In this document: positions 1-6,012 of the stretch, one piece after another
How the letters are laid out: each line of letters starts with the position of its first letter
How positions within the stretch are numbered: position 1 is the first letter of the stretch
Assembly (NCBI GenBank): GCA_021779435.1
Contig: JAJYAR010000110.1
Coordinates: forward strand, 1-7,840
Source of the DNA: a bacterium
GTDB taxonomy: Bacteria; Verrucomicrobiota; Verrucomicrobiae; JAJYAR01
Length of the DNA: 7,840 nt
Reading direction: 5' to 3'
The notes under the pieces: model-generated
Databases searched by the model: none
What the model was told of the DNA's origin: nothing
The model's input: only the letters and a program-made list of their open reading frames with translations
Made by a program: the position numbers and the translations under genes

Positions 1-342
1 TTGATGTGGCTCCTCCGCGAATTCCAGGACATGGGGCAGCACCACCAGGTCGACGGACTGCGACGCGAACGGCAGTTCGTCGAACCGGCTGACCACGGTG
101 CGCAGGCCGCCGGGAATGCCGGAGCATCCGGCCGGCCACTCCGCCGATTCGACCACCGCGCAGCGGAACGGCATCCGGTTTTCCCGCAGCCCCGCGAGAC
201 CCGGAGTCCCCAACTGCAGGGCATAAAAACCGAAGATGTCCGTCACCATCTCGTCGAGCACGCGCTGTTCCCACTCCAGGACGTACCGACCGGGCGGCGA
301 GTCCAGGAAGTCAGCGAACGATTCAACCGGCGCGGGGGTCAT
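1..342 (-). CDS. Class I SAM-dependent methyltransferase, YafS-like (N-terminal part, runs off the left edge)
   Basis: Reading the minus strand from the ATG at 342-340 gives 114 codons without a stop up to base 1, so the C-terminal part lies outside the window. The peptide begins MTPAPVESFADFLDSPPGRY. Near the visible end it has ELPFASQSVDLVVLPHVLEF (about residues 89-108), the typical segment of methyltransferase-fold proteins around motifs II-III in which an acidic/SVDLV strand is followed by a helix with H-x-LEF. The usual glycine-rich motif I is not recognisable: the segment GFYALQLGTPGLAGLRENRM (about 38-57) stands in its place, which I recall as typical of the YafS-like family. In E. 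coli yafS lies divergent to gloB-mltD, and here the gene is divergent to mltD, which supports the assignment. The substrate is unknown. The start is the first ATG of the frame; no good ribosome binding site is visible before it. Confidence 0.85.
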   Translation of the reverse strand, partial: MTPAPVESFADFLDSPPGRYVLEWEQRVLDEMVTDIFGFYALQLGTPGLAGLRENRMPFRCAVVESAEWPAGCSGIPGGLRTVVSRFDELPFASQSVDLVVLPHVLEFAEEPHQ

Positions 343-387
343 GGACACGATCTGTTGGCGATGCGGCGAGGCGCGGGACCGCGACAG

Positions 388-393
388 GATATA
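388..393 (-). promoter_or_regulatory. Candidate -10 box for the methyltransferase gene
   Basis: On the minus strand bases 393-388 read TATATC, an AT-rich island in a very GC-rich region, about 46 bases upstream of the start codon. No convincing -35 box is present 16-18 bases further upstream (it would read GCGGAG). The call rests only on the -10 likeness and the position between two divergent genes. Confidence 0.3.
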
Positions 394-410
394 GCAACCC
401 TGCAGCCGTC

Positions 411-450
411 CTCCGCCGCACCGCGGAGAGGGGGAAGGGTGGCGGCCACC
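411..450. repeat. Two small GC-rich hairpins in the intergenic region
   Basis: CTCCGC (411-416) pairs with GCGGAG (423-428) around a 6-base loop, and GGTGG (438-442) pairs with CCACC (446-450) around CGG. They lie between the two candidate promoters, upstream of mltD. Short GC-rich inverted repeats arise often by chance at this base composition, and neither is followed by a T-run, so they are not called terminators. Confidence 0.3.
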
Positions 451-487
451 GCCGCCGGACATCGCGGATCGCCCGGTTTTCGGGGGA

Positions 488-499
488 ATCCGGCCGGAT
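488..499. promoter_or_regulatory. Perfect 12-bp palindrome upstream of mltD (possible operator)
   Basis: ATCCGGCCGGAT is a perfect self-complementary 12-mer, centred about 36 bases before the candidate mltD -10 box at 530-535. Such a position would suit a DNA-binding regulator. A 10-base version of the same word occurs inside thyA (4790-4799), where it is simply codons, so the palindrome may be a chance product of high GC content. Confidence 0.3.
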
Positions 500-506
500 G
501 AGGTGG

Positions 507-535
507 TTTCGCCCCCGGGATCGCTAAGGTACACT
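507..535 (+). promoter_or_regulatory. Candidate promoter for mltD-fabI
   Basis: TACACT at 530-535 matches the -10 consensus at four of six positions. The -35 region (TTTCGC, 507-512, spacer 17) is weak. Transcription would start near 542, giving a leader of roughly 36 bases that includes the A-rich stretch at 546-555 and the ribosome binding site at 565-571. Confidence 0.4.
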
Positions 536-564
536 TGCGCCCGCACAAAAAATTTGAGATGGGT

Positions 565-571
565 GGGGGAG
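565..571 (+). promoter_or_regulatory. Ribosome binding site that sets the GTG start of mltD
   Basis: GGGGGAG at 565-571 lies 6 bases before the GTG at 578. The open frame extends upstream to 503 without another such site. The residues that would be added (503-577) do not look like a signal peptide start, whereas the GTG puts a signal peptide right at the N-terminus. Confidence 0.65.
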
Positions 572-577
572 CGTCTG

Positions 578-2332
578 GTGAATTGTCCCGTCCGGGTCCG
601 GTTCCTGGTGTGTGCCGTGGCGGCAGGCCTGGGCCTGCAATCGGCCTGGGCCGCCGATATGCTGTCGCCCCCCCGGGCCGACGCCGGCTATGCCCGTCCC
701 GTCCCGCTGTTCGACACGCCGGCGCAGACGTTTGCCATCGTTCCTGCCACGTGGATGGAAGTGGCGCCGGTTCGCACCGACCTTGCCAGCCCCCCCGAAG
801 CGCGCGTGCTGCGCAGCATTTCGGAAACCATCGCAACGATTCAACCGGCTGCGCCGCCGCAGGCGCCCCCGCCGCCGGTCGCGCCGCCCCCCGCCGTGGC
901 GACCTCGGCTCCCGGCGTGCCGGCCCCCGGCACCGCCACCCCGGCAACCGCGACCCCGGCAACCGGCACCGACGCGGCGCCCACCATGGCGGTCATGCAG
1001 GCCGACGACGAGGACCTCTGGGCGCGCATCCGCCGCGGCTTCAAGATGCCGGACCTCGACACCTGGCGCGCGCGGCAGACCACCCGCTGGTATGCCGACA
1101 AGCCCCAATACATCGAGCGGATCTCGACCCGGGCGAGCATGTACCTCTATCACATCGTGGCGGAGGTCGAGAAGCGCGGCATGCCCACCGAGATCGCCTT
1201 GCTGCCGTTCATCGAGAGCGGGATGCAGCCCAATGCCGTGTCGATCGCCAAGGCGGCCGGTCTGTGGCAGTTCATTCCCTCGACGGGAACGAAATATGCG
1301 CTGGAACAGAATATGTGGAAGGACGAGCGCTTCGGCGTGATCGAGTCCACCCGGGCGGCGCTTGACTACCTGCAGAAGCTCTACGGCGAATTCGGCGACT
1401 GGCAACTGGCGCTTGCCGCCTACAACTACGGCGAGCTCGGAGTCGAGCGCGCCATCGCCAACGCCCGCCGGCACCATCGTTCGACAGCCTACAAGGATCT
1501 GCGCCTGCCGCACGAAACGGAGTTCTACGTTCCCAAGCTGCAGGCAATCAAGAACATCATCGCCGATCCGCAGCGCTACGGCATCACGCTGCCGGAGATT
1601 CCCGATCGGCCGTACTTCGTTTCGGAAGACATTCCCGCCGACATGGACGTGGCTACGGCCGCCCGACTCGCGGAAATTCCCATTGACGAATTCCAGGCGC
1701 TGAACCCGGCGTTCAATCGCCCGCTGATCATCGGCGCCTCGTCGCCCACGATCCTGCTGCCCGCCGATCACGCCGAAGCCTTCGAGACCAATCTGGTCGC
1801 CGTGGAAGCGACCGGACAGCCCATGGCCAGCTGGACGGCGCACGTCATGCGGCGCGGAGAAACGCTGGAAATCCTGGCGCAGAAAGCCAACCTCTCGGTC
1901 AACGAACTGCGCCGGGTCAACCGGATTCCCTGGCGCTACCGTCCCGCAGCCGGATCGGTGATCCTGGTTCCGCGGGGGGAGGCCGTCACCGACGACATTT
2001 CCCCGAAGCTGGTCGATGCGTCGTTTTCGCTCGTTCCGGTGGTGCCCCGGATGCGGCGCATCTCCTACCGCGTCCACCACGGCGACACCTTGAGTTCGAT
2101 CGCGCATCACTGGCACATCCGGACCCACGACATCATGGCGTGGAACCGGCTTCATTCGAGCCGGCTGCGCATCGGCCAGCGGCTGGCGCTGAACGTGTGG
2201 AACGGGGGCAATCCGCGCCAGCGCGTGCGGTACTCGCGGCATCATCCGCTTCACCATTATTCCCACCACCATCACCGCCGTCACCGGCGGGCTCGTCATC
2301 CATGCCGTTCCTGTCTGGCAAGCGCATCCTGA
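578..2332 (+). CDS. mltD: Membrane-bound lytic murein transglycosylase D with two LysM domains
   Basis: Cleaves the glycan strands of peptidoglycan between MurNAc and GlcNAc with formation of 1,6-anhydro-MurNAc, in the periplasm. The GTG start at 578 gives 584 residues. A signal peptide (residues 1-25, cleavage near AWA/AD) is followed by a Pro/Ala/Thr-rich linker (about 90-135). The SLT catalytic domain (about 175-335) has the catalytic glutamate E213 in LPFIESGM and the motifs [12 protein letters not shown] and [10 protein letters not shown]. Two LysM peptidoglycan-binding modules follow at about 419-467 ([19 protein letters not shown]) and 494-541 ([19 protein letters not shown]). No lipobox cysteine is visible at the signal cleavage site, so the form here is probably soluble or held by the wall rather than a lipoprotein. 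Residues 543-584 form an odd tail with ten His, ten Arg and a CRSC motif, and its last codons overlap fabI by 31 bp. gloB, the usual neighbour, is absent. Domain assignment is secure; the function of the tail is unknown. Confidence 0.95.
   Translation: MNCPVRVRFLVCAVAAGLGLQSAWAADMLSPPRADAGYARPVPLFDTPAQTFAIVPATWMEVAPVRTDLASPPEARVLRSISETIATIQPAAPPQAPPPPVAPPPAVATSAPGVPAPGTATPATATPATGTDAAPTMAVMQADDEDLWARIRRGFKMPDLDTWRARQTTRWYADKPQYIERISTRASMYLYHIVAEVEKRGMPTEIALLPFIESGMQPNAVSIAKAAGLWQFIPSTGTKYALEQNMWKDERFGVIESTRAALDYLQKLYGEFGDWQLALAAYNYGELGVERAIANARRHHRSTAYKDLRLPHETEFYVPKLQAIKNIIADPQRYGITLPEIPDRPYFVSEDIPADMDVATAARLAEIPIDEFQALNPAFNRPLIIGASSPTILLPADHAEAFETNLVAVEATGQPMASWTAHVMRRGETLEILAQKANLSVNELRRVNRIPWRYRPAAGSVILVPRGEAVTDDISPKLVDASFSLVPVVPRMRRISYRVHHGDTLSSIAHHWHIRTHDIMAWNRLHSSRLRIGQRLALNVWNGGNPRQRVRYSRHHPLHHYSHHHHRRHRRARHPCRSCLASAS
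938..965 (+). repeat. 15-bp tandem duplication in the mltD linker
   Basis: The 13-mer ACCCCGGCAACCG occurs at 938-950 and again at 953-965, a period of 15 bases. It encodes TPATA then TPATG in the low-complexity linker between the signal peptide and the catalytic domain. Being in-frame and in a disordered linker, it can vary in copy number without harming the enzyme. Confidence 0.7.
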
Positions 2333-3093
2333 TCACCGGGGTTCTTTCGAACCGTTCCATCGCCTACGGCATCGCGCGAGCCTGCCGCCGGGAGGGCGCG
2401 GAGTTGGCGTTCACCTACGTCGGCGATCGCTTCCGCGACCGCGTCACCGAAATCGCGCGCGAATTCGACTCCGCCCTGGTGTTTCCCTGCGACGTCGCGG
2501 ACGACGCCCAGATCGCCGATCTGTTCGCGGGCCTGGGCAAGTCCTGGGACGGCCTCGACGGCCTGGTGCATTCGATCGGCTTTGCGCCGCGCGAGGCGAT
2601 CGCCGGCGATTTCCTCGAAGGCCTCTCCCGCGAGGCGTTCCGGGTTGCGCATGACATCTCGGCCTACAGCTTTCCGGCGCTGGCCAAGGCGGCGCTGCCC
2701 ATGATGGGCGGGCGCAACGGCTCCCTGCTCACGCTCACGTATCTGGGGGCGGAGCGCGTCGTGCCGAACTACAACACGATGGGCCTCGCCAAGGCCTCGC
2801 TCGAGGCGTCGGTGCGCTATCTGGCGGCCAACCTGGGGCCGAAAGGCATCCGCGCCAACGGCATTTCCGCCGGGCCGATCCGCACCCTGGCCGCCGCCGG
2901 CATCAAGGATTTCGGCAAGATCCTGGATTTCGTCGAGCAGACCGCGCCCTTGCGCCGCAACGTCACGATCGACGACGTGGGCAACGTCGCCGCGTTCCTG
3001 CTGTCGGATCTCGCGGCGGGAGTGACGGGCGAGATCACCTACGTCGACGCCGGCTTCAACCGCGTCGTCGCGGGGATGTCCGGCGTCGCCTGA
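2302..3093 (+). CDS. fabI: Enoyl-[acyl-carrier-protein] reductase (NADH), FabI
   Basis: Performs the last reduction of each fatty-acid elongation cycle, trans-2-enoyl-ACP to acyl-ACP, as a cytoplasmic tetramer of the short-chain dehydrogenase fold. The 263 residues match the usual length of about 262. The nucleotide-binding segment [15 protein letters not shown] (11-25), SIGFAP (91-96), [13 protein letters not shown] (146-158) and MGLAKASLE (160-168) are present. They give the catalytic residues Y147, Y157 and K164, and the substrate-loop motif [17 protein letters not shown] (188-204). G93, M160 and F204, at positions linked to triclosan binding, are the sensitive-type residues. The ATG at 2302 is chosen because [13 protein letters not shown] matches the family N-terminus. 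The start lies 31 bp inside the end of mltD. Only a weak GGCGGG (2286-2291, spacer 10) precedes it, so translation is probably coupled to mltD. A hairpin follows the stop codon. Confidence 0.97.
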   Translation: MPFLSGKRILITGVLSNRSIAYGIARACRREGAELAFTYVGDRFRDRVTEIAREFDSALVFPCDVADDAQIADLFAGLGKSWDGLDGLVHSIGFAPREAIAGDFLEGLSREAFRVAHDISAYSFPALAKAALPMMGGRNGSLLTLTYLGAERVVPNYNTMGLAKASLEASVRYLAANLGPKGIRANGISAGPIRTLAAAGIKDFGKILDFVEQTAPLRRNVTIDDVGNVAAFLLSDLAAGVTGEITYVDAGFNRVVAGMSGVA

Positions 3094-3102
3094 GCGCGGT
3101 GC

Positions 3103-3126
3103 GTCCGGCCGCGATGCGGGCCGGGC
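3103..3126. terminator. GC-rich hairpin between convergent fabI and the fructosamine kinase gene
   Basis: CCGGCC (3105-3110) pairs with GGCCGG (3119-3124), extended by a T-G wobble and a G-C pair, around the 8-base loop GCGATGCG. It lies ten bases after the fabI stop and twelve before the stop of the convergent gene, where a two-way terminator would be expected. There is no T-run on either strand, so it is not a classical intrinsic terminator and could instead act as an mRNA 3' end stabiliser. Confidence 0.4.
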
Positions 3127-3138
3127 CTCGCTCCCGCA

Positions 3139-4026
3139 CTACAGTTGGTCGATCAGGCGCGCCGCCTGCGTGACGTACGATCCGCCGAACAGGTTGGCGT
3201 GATTGAGGACGTGATAGAGGCGATAGAGCGCATCGCGCTCCTGCCAGCCCGGCGCCGGCGTGTGACGCACTTCGTACGCCCGGTAGAACTCCGCCGGGAT
3301 GCCGCCGAAGAGCCGCGTCATCGCCAGGTCCGCTTCGGCGTCGCCGACATATACCGCCGGATCGAAGAGCACCGGCGCCCCCTGGGCGTCGAAGCCCATG
3401 TTGCCGGACCACAGGTCGCCGTGCAGCAGCGAGGGGTGCGGCGCATGCGTGGACAGCAGCCGGTCGGATGCGGCAAGCGCCGCGGTTTCGCGCGATGCGA
3501 GCAAGTCGAGCCCGGCTTCGCGAGCCATGCGGAATTGCGGACGCAGACGGCGCTCCCGCCAGAACTCGCGCCAGTCATCGCTCCAGCCGTTACGCTGCCG
3601 GCTCGCCCCCAGGTAGTTGTCGTGCTCCCACCCGAACCGCGGAACCGCCGGCGGCGCCGCGTGCAGCATCGCCAGGCCCGCCCCCGCCGCGCGCCAATCG
3701 CCGTCGTCATGCAGGTCGATCCAGTCCAGGACGAGAAACCCGCCCAGCAGGTCGCCGGACCGCTCCTCGTGCAGCGGCCCCATCGCCAGGACGCGCGGGG
3801 TCCGCAAGGTACAAGTGGCCGCGATCGCCTGCAGGCCGTCGGCTTCGGCCCGCAGAACCGACACGGAGGGCGCGAGCTTGACGAAGCAGCGGGCGCCGTC
3901 GCAATCGACCGCAAAGCGCTCGACCCCGTGGGCGCCGCCCATGCTGCGCCGGACATGGACACGGCGCCCCCCGAGCGATGCTTCGAGCGCATGCAGACGC
4001 GGATTCTGTTTCCAATCCCAGCGCAT
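3139..4026 (-). CDS. Fructosamine/ketosamine-3-kinase family protein
   Basis: Members phosphorylate sugar residues attached to amines (fructosamines, ribulosamines) at the 3-OH. The phosphorylated adduct then falls off, which repairs glycated proteins or metabolites in the cytoplasm. The 295 residues fit the family. N-lobe features are the glycine-containing loop [11 protein letters not shown] (28-38), the ATP-binding lysine K50 in CFVKL and E61 in RAEADGL. The catalytic loop is [11 protein letters not shown] (200-210) with D204, and the metal-binding aspartate is D222 in [17 protein letters not shown]. The C-terminal [14 protein letters not shown] (271-284) is also typical. The gene is convergent with fabI and divergent from thyA, so it is probably a single-gene transcription unit. 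On the minus strand AAGGG lies about 8 bases before the ATG. The bacterial substrate cannot be told from the sequence. Confidence 0.92.
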   Translation of the reverse strand: MRWDWKQNPRLHALEASLGGRRVHVRRSMGGAHGVERFAVDCDGARCFVKLAPSVSVLRAEADGLQAIAATCTLRTPRVLAMGPLHEERSGDLLGGFLVLDWIDLHDDGDWRAAGAGLAMLHAAPPAVPRFGWEHDNYLGASRQRNGWSDDWREFWRERRLRPQFRMAREAGLDLLASRETAALAASDRLLSTHAPHPSLLHGDLWSGNMGFDAQGAPVLFDPAVYVGDAEADLAMTRLFGGIPAEFYRAYEVRHTPAPGWQERDALYRLYHVLNHANLFGGSYVTQAARLIDQL

Positions 4027-4055
4027 ACGACAGCCCTTTATCCTGCACAGGCACC

Positions 4056-4063
4056 GTTATACT
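4056..4063. promoter_or_regulatory. Overlapping divergent -10 boxes (thyA operon on plus, fructosamine kinase on minus)
   Basis: In the 62-bp gap between the two start codons, plus-strand TATACT (4058-4063) and minus-strand TATAAC (4061-4056) share four bases. Each differs from TATAAT at one position. The -35 regions are poor for both: CCTTTA or TTTATC near 4035-4042 on plus, and TTCCCG near 4083-4078 on minus. Transcription toward thyA would begin near 4070, leaving a leader of only about 20 bases. The two promoters could not be occupied at the same time. Confidence 0.5.
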
Positions 4064-4088
4064 GCATCGAACGATCCGGGAACCCCGC

Positions 4089-4883
4089 ATGCATCAATAC
4101 GAGGACTTCATGCGCCATGTCCTGGAACATGGCGTCGACAAAAGCGACCGCACCGGCACCGGTACGCGCTCCGTTTTCGGGTACCAGATGCGCTTCGACC
4201 TCACCACCGGATTCCCGCTGGTAACGACGAAGAGGCTTCACCTGCGTTCGATCATCCATGAGCTGTTGTGGTTCCTGCAAGGATCCAGCAACATCGCATA
4301 CCTGCGCGCCAACGGCGTCACCATCTGGGACGAGTGGGCCGACGAATCGGGCGAACTAGGCCCCGTTTACGGGGTGCAATGGCGCTCCTGGCCCGCACCG
4401 GACGGCACGCACATCGACCAGATCGCGCAGGTCGTCGACCAGATCCGGACCAACCCGGACTCGCGGCGGCTGATCGTCTCGGCCTGGAACGTTGCGGAAA
4501 TCCCCCGGATGCGCCTGCCGCCCTGCCACGTGATGTTCCAGTTCTATGTCGCGCAAGGCAGGCTGAGCTGCCAGCTCTACCAGCGCAGCTGCGACATCTT
4601 CCTGGGGGTTCCCTTCAACATCGCCAGCTATGCCCTGCTGACCCACATGGTGGCGCAGCAATGCGACCTGCTGCCCGGCGATTTCGTCTGGACCGGCGGT
4701 GACTGCCACATCTACCGCAACCACTTCGACCAGGCCCGGGAGCAACTGCGCCGCACGCCGTTTCCGTACCCCCGGCTGGCGATCCGCCGCCGGCCGGATT
4801 CGATCTTCGGGTACCGGTTCGAAGACTTCGAAATCCTCGACTATCAAGCGCATCCGCACATCAAGGCGCCGGTGGCGGTATGA
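4089..4883 (+). CDS. thyA: Thymidylate synthase
   Basis: Converts dUMP and 5,10-methylene-tetrahydrofolate to dTMP and dihydrofolate, the only new source of thymine for DNA. The ATG at 4089 gives 264 residues, the same length as the E. coli enzyme. Key residues sit at the same numbers: R21 in SDRTGTGT, catalytic C146 in [14 protein letters not shown], and R166, S167 and D169 in [11 protein letters not shown]177 (VPFNIASY) and H207/Y209 ([10 protein letters not shown]) complete the set. The C-terminus PVAV resembles the conserved xVAV/I end that closes over the active site. The frame stays open further upstream, but residues before [15 protein letters not shown] do not match the family. The stop codon overlaps the folA start (ATGA at 4880-4883), so the two products are translationally coupled. 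Confidence 0.98.
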   Translation: MHQYEDFMRHVLEHGVDKSDRTGTGTRSVFGYQMRFDLTTGFPLVTTKRLHLRSIIHELLWFLQGSSNIAYLRANGVTIWDEWADESGELGPVYGVQWRSWPAPDGTHIDQIAQVVDQIRTNPDSRRLIVSAWNVAEIPRMRLPPCHVMFQFYVAQGRLSCQLYQRSCDIFLGVPFNIASYALLTHMVAQQCDLLPGDFVWTGGDCHIYRNHFDQAREQLRRTPFPYPRLAIRRRPDSIFGYRFEDFEILDYQAHPHIKAPVAV

Positions 4884-5398
4884 CGCGCGTCATCCTGATC
4901 GCCGCCCGCGCGCGCAACGGCGTCATCGGAAATCGGGGCGCGCTGCCCTGGCGCCTGTCGGAAGACCTGGCGCACTTCAAGCGGACCACCCTCGGCCATT
5001 GCATCGTCATGGGGCGCAAGACCTGGGATTCGCTGGGCCGCCCGCTACCCGGCCGCCGCAACATCGTCATCACCCGGGATGCGCACTGGCAGGCGCCAGG
5101 GGCGGAGCGCGCCGCGGACCTGGAGGACGCGCTGGCGCACTGCCCACCGGAACAAGACGCATTCATCATCGGCGGGGGCGAAATCTATGTCCAAGCGCTG
5201 GCGCGCGGACGCGTCGACTCGATCCTGCTGACGGAGATCGACGCCGACTTTGAAGGCGACACCCATTTCCCGACGCTCGATCCGACCCGCTGGCGGGAAA
5301 CGGCGCGCACGCACGTTCCGCCCGAAGGAGCACGTCGATTCGGATTCGACTTCGTCACTTATGAAGCCGTCGCGACGGCACCCGCCGTGCCGCGCTAA
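4880..5398 (+). CDS. folA: Dihydrofolate reductase
   Basis: Reduces dihydrofolate to tetrahydrofolate with NADPH, recycling the dihydrofolate made by ThyA encoded just upstream; it is the target of trimethoprim. The product has 172 residues. Motifs in order are [20 protein letters not shown] (13-32) with W24 and catalytic D29, FKRTTLG (33-39), [19 protein letters not shown] (43-61), and the NADPH-binding [12 protein letters not shown] (96-107). DTHFP (127-131) and a final strand FGFDFVTYE follow. The start is fixed by the ATGA overlap with thyA; only weak GGTGG (4871-4875) precedes it, consistent with coupling. The last ten residues ([11 protein letters not shown] region) extend a little past the usual end. 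A 32-bp gap separates it from the next gene, so it is probably co-transcribed with it. Confidence 0.97.
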   Translation: MTRVILIAARARNGVIGNRGALPWRLSEDLAHFKRTTLGHCIVMGRKTWDSLGRPLPGRRNIVITRDAHWQAPGAERAADLEDALAHCPPEQDAFIIGGGEIYVQALARGRVDSILLTEIDADFEGDTHFPTLDPTRWRETARTHVPPEGARRFGFDFVTYEAVATAPAVPR

Positions 5399-5417
5399 CC
5401 GCTCCACACTGCAACCT

Positions 5418-5423
5418 GGAGGA
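5418..5423 (+). promoter_or_regulatory. Strong ribosome binding site fixing the GTG start of the DUF4337 gene
   Basis: GGAGGA lies 7 bases before GTG at 5431. It is the strongest Shine-Dalgarno match in the window and shows that translation restarts independently here, in contrast to the coupled starts of folA and ackA. Confidence 0.8.
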
Positions 5424-5430
5424 ATGCAAC

Positions 5431-6012
5431 GTGTCCGAAGACCAATTTCACGTTCACGGCGCCCACGACCATGCCGTCGAACATGCCGCGGCCCACGGCA
5501 GCAGCGATCCGCTCGCCAACCGCATCGCCGTCGCGTCCGCCGTGCTCGCCACCCTGGGCGCGCTGATGACGCTGGCCAGCGGCGATACGCAGGCCGATGC
5601 GCAGCTCTACAAGAACACGGCCTCGATCATGAAGACGCGCGCCAACGACCAGTGGAACTACTACCAGGCAAAGGGCCTGAAAGCCAACCTTGCGCAGGTC
5701 GCCGCGGCGGTGGTGGCCAGGCCCGAGGAAATCGACCACTTCCGCAAGGAGGTGGCGCGCTACAAGAAGCAGCAGGTCGCGATCAAGGATCGGGCCGACC
5801 AGATCGAGAAACAGGTCGAGGTGTGGGACGCCCGCAGCGAGGAGCAGATCCATCTGCACCATCGCTGGGCCGCGGGCGCGACCGCGATGCAGATCGCGAT
5901 CGCGCTATCCGCGATCACGCTGCTGGCCCGCAGCACCTGGCTGCTCTGGTGCGTCGGCGTCGTTGCGGCGGCCGGGCTCGGGTTCGGAGGCATGGCGCTG
6001 GCGGGGATATGA
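5431..6012 (+). CDS. DUF4337-family membrane protein
   Basis: Function unknown; the sequence resembles the DUF4337 family of small bacterial membrane proteins. The 193 residues begin with a His-rich stretch (six His among residues 7-22, in HVHGAHDHAVEHAAAH) and DPLANRIAV. A hydrophobic segment, probably membrane-spanning, covers about 32-50. A polar region with KNTASIMKTRANDQWNYYQA (61-80) leads into a charged helix likely to form a coiled coil (about 97-140). Two further hydrophobic segments are at about 149-166 and 169-190. The layout suggests a helical domain held at the membrane by both ends. The GTG start has a strong ribosome binding site. It follows folA after 32 bp and its stop codon overlaps the ackA start (ATGA, 6009-6012). 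The family assignment is from recall of the N-terminal and WNYYQAK motifs, without a search. Confidence 0.85.
   Translation: MSEDQFHVHGAHDHAVEHAAAHGSSDPLANRIAVASAVLATLGALMTLASGDTQADAQLYKNTASIMKTRANDQWNYYQAKGLKANLAQVAAAVVARPEEIDHFRKEVARYKKQQVAIKDRADQIEKQVEVWDARSEEQIHLHHRWAAGATAMQIAIALSAITLLARSTWLLWCVGVVAAAGLGFGGMALAGI

Noticed and set aside
524..2299. A 591-residue open frame antisense to mltD
   Set aside because: It mirrors the mltD codons in very GC-rich DNA, where stops are rare on the opposite strand. Its translation is rich in R, G, H and D with no recognisable domain, while the plus strand encodes a clear transglycosylase.
3978..4088. Upstream start for thyA, adding 37 residues
   Set aside because: The added residues overlap the divergent kinase gene and its promoter region and do not resemble ThyA. 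The start at 4089 gives exactly the family length with catalytic residues at the standard numbers.
3145..4224. A 359-residue plus-strand open frame opposite the fructosamine kinase gene
   Set aside because: The minus strand has all kinase motifs; the plus-strand translation is Arg/Pro/Ala-rich and ends inside thyA in the wrong frame.
5250..6008. Extension of the ackA frame upstream to 5250 as a fusion protein
   Set aside because: The upstream part is an out-of-frame reading of folA and the DUF4337 gene. MNGTIAVLNAGSSSIKF at 6009 is the normal N-terminus of acetate kinase.
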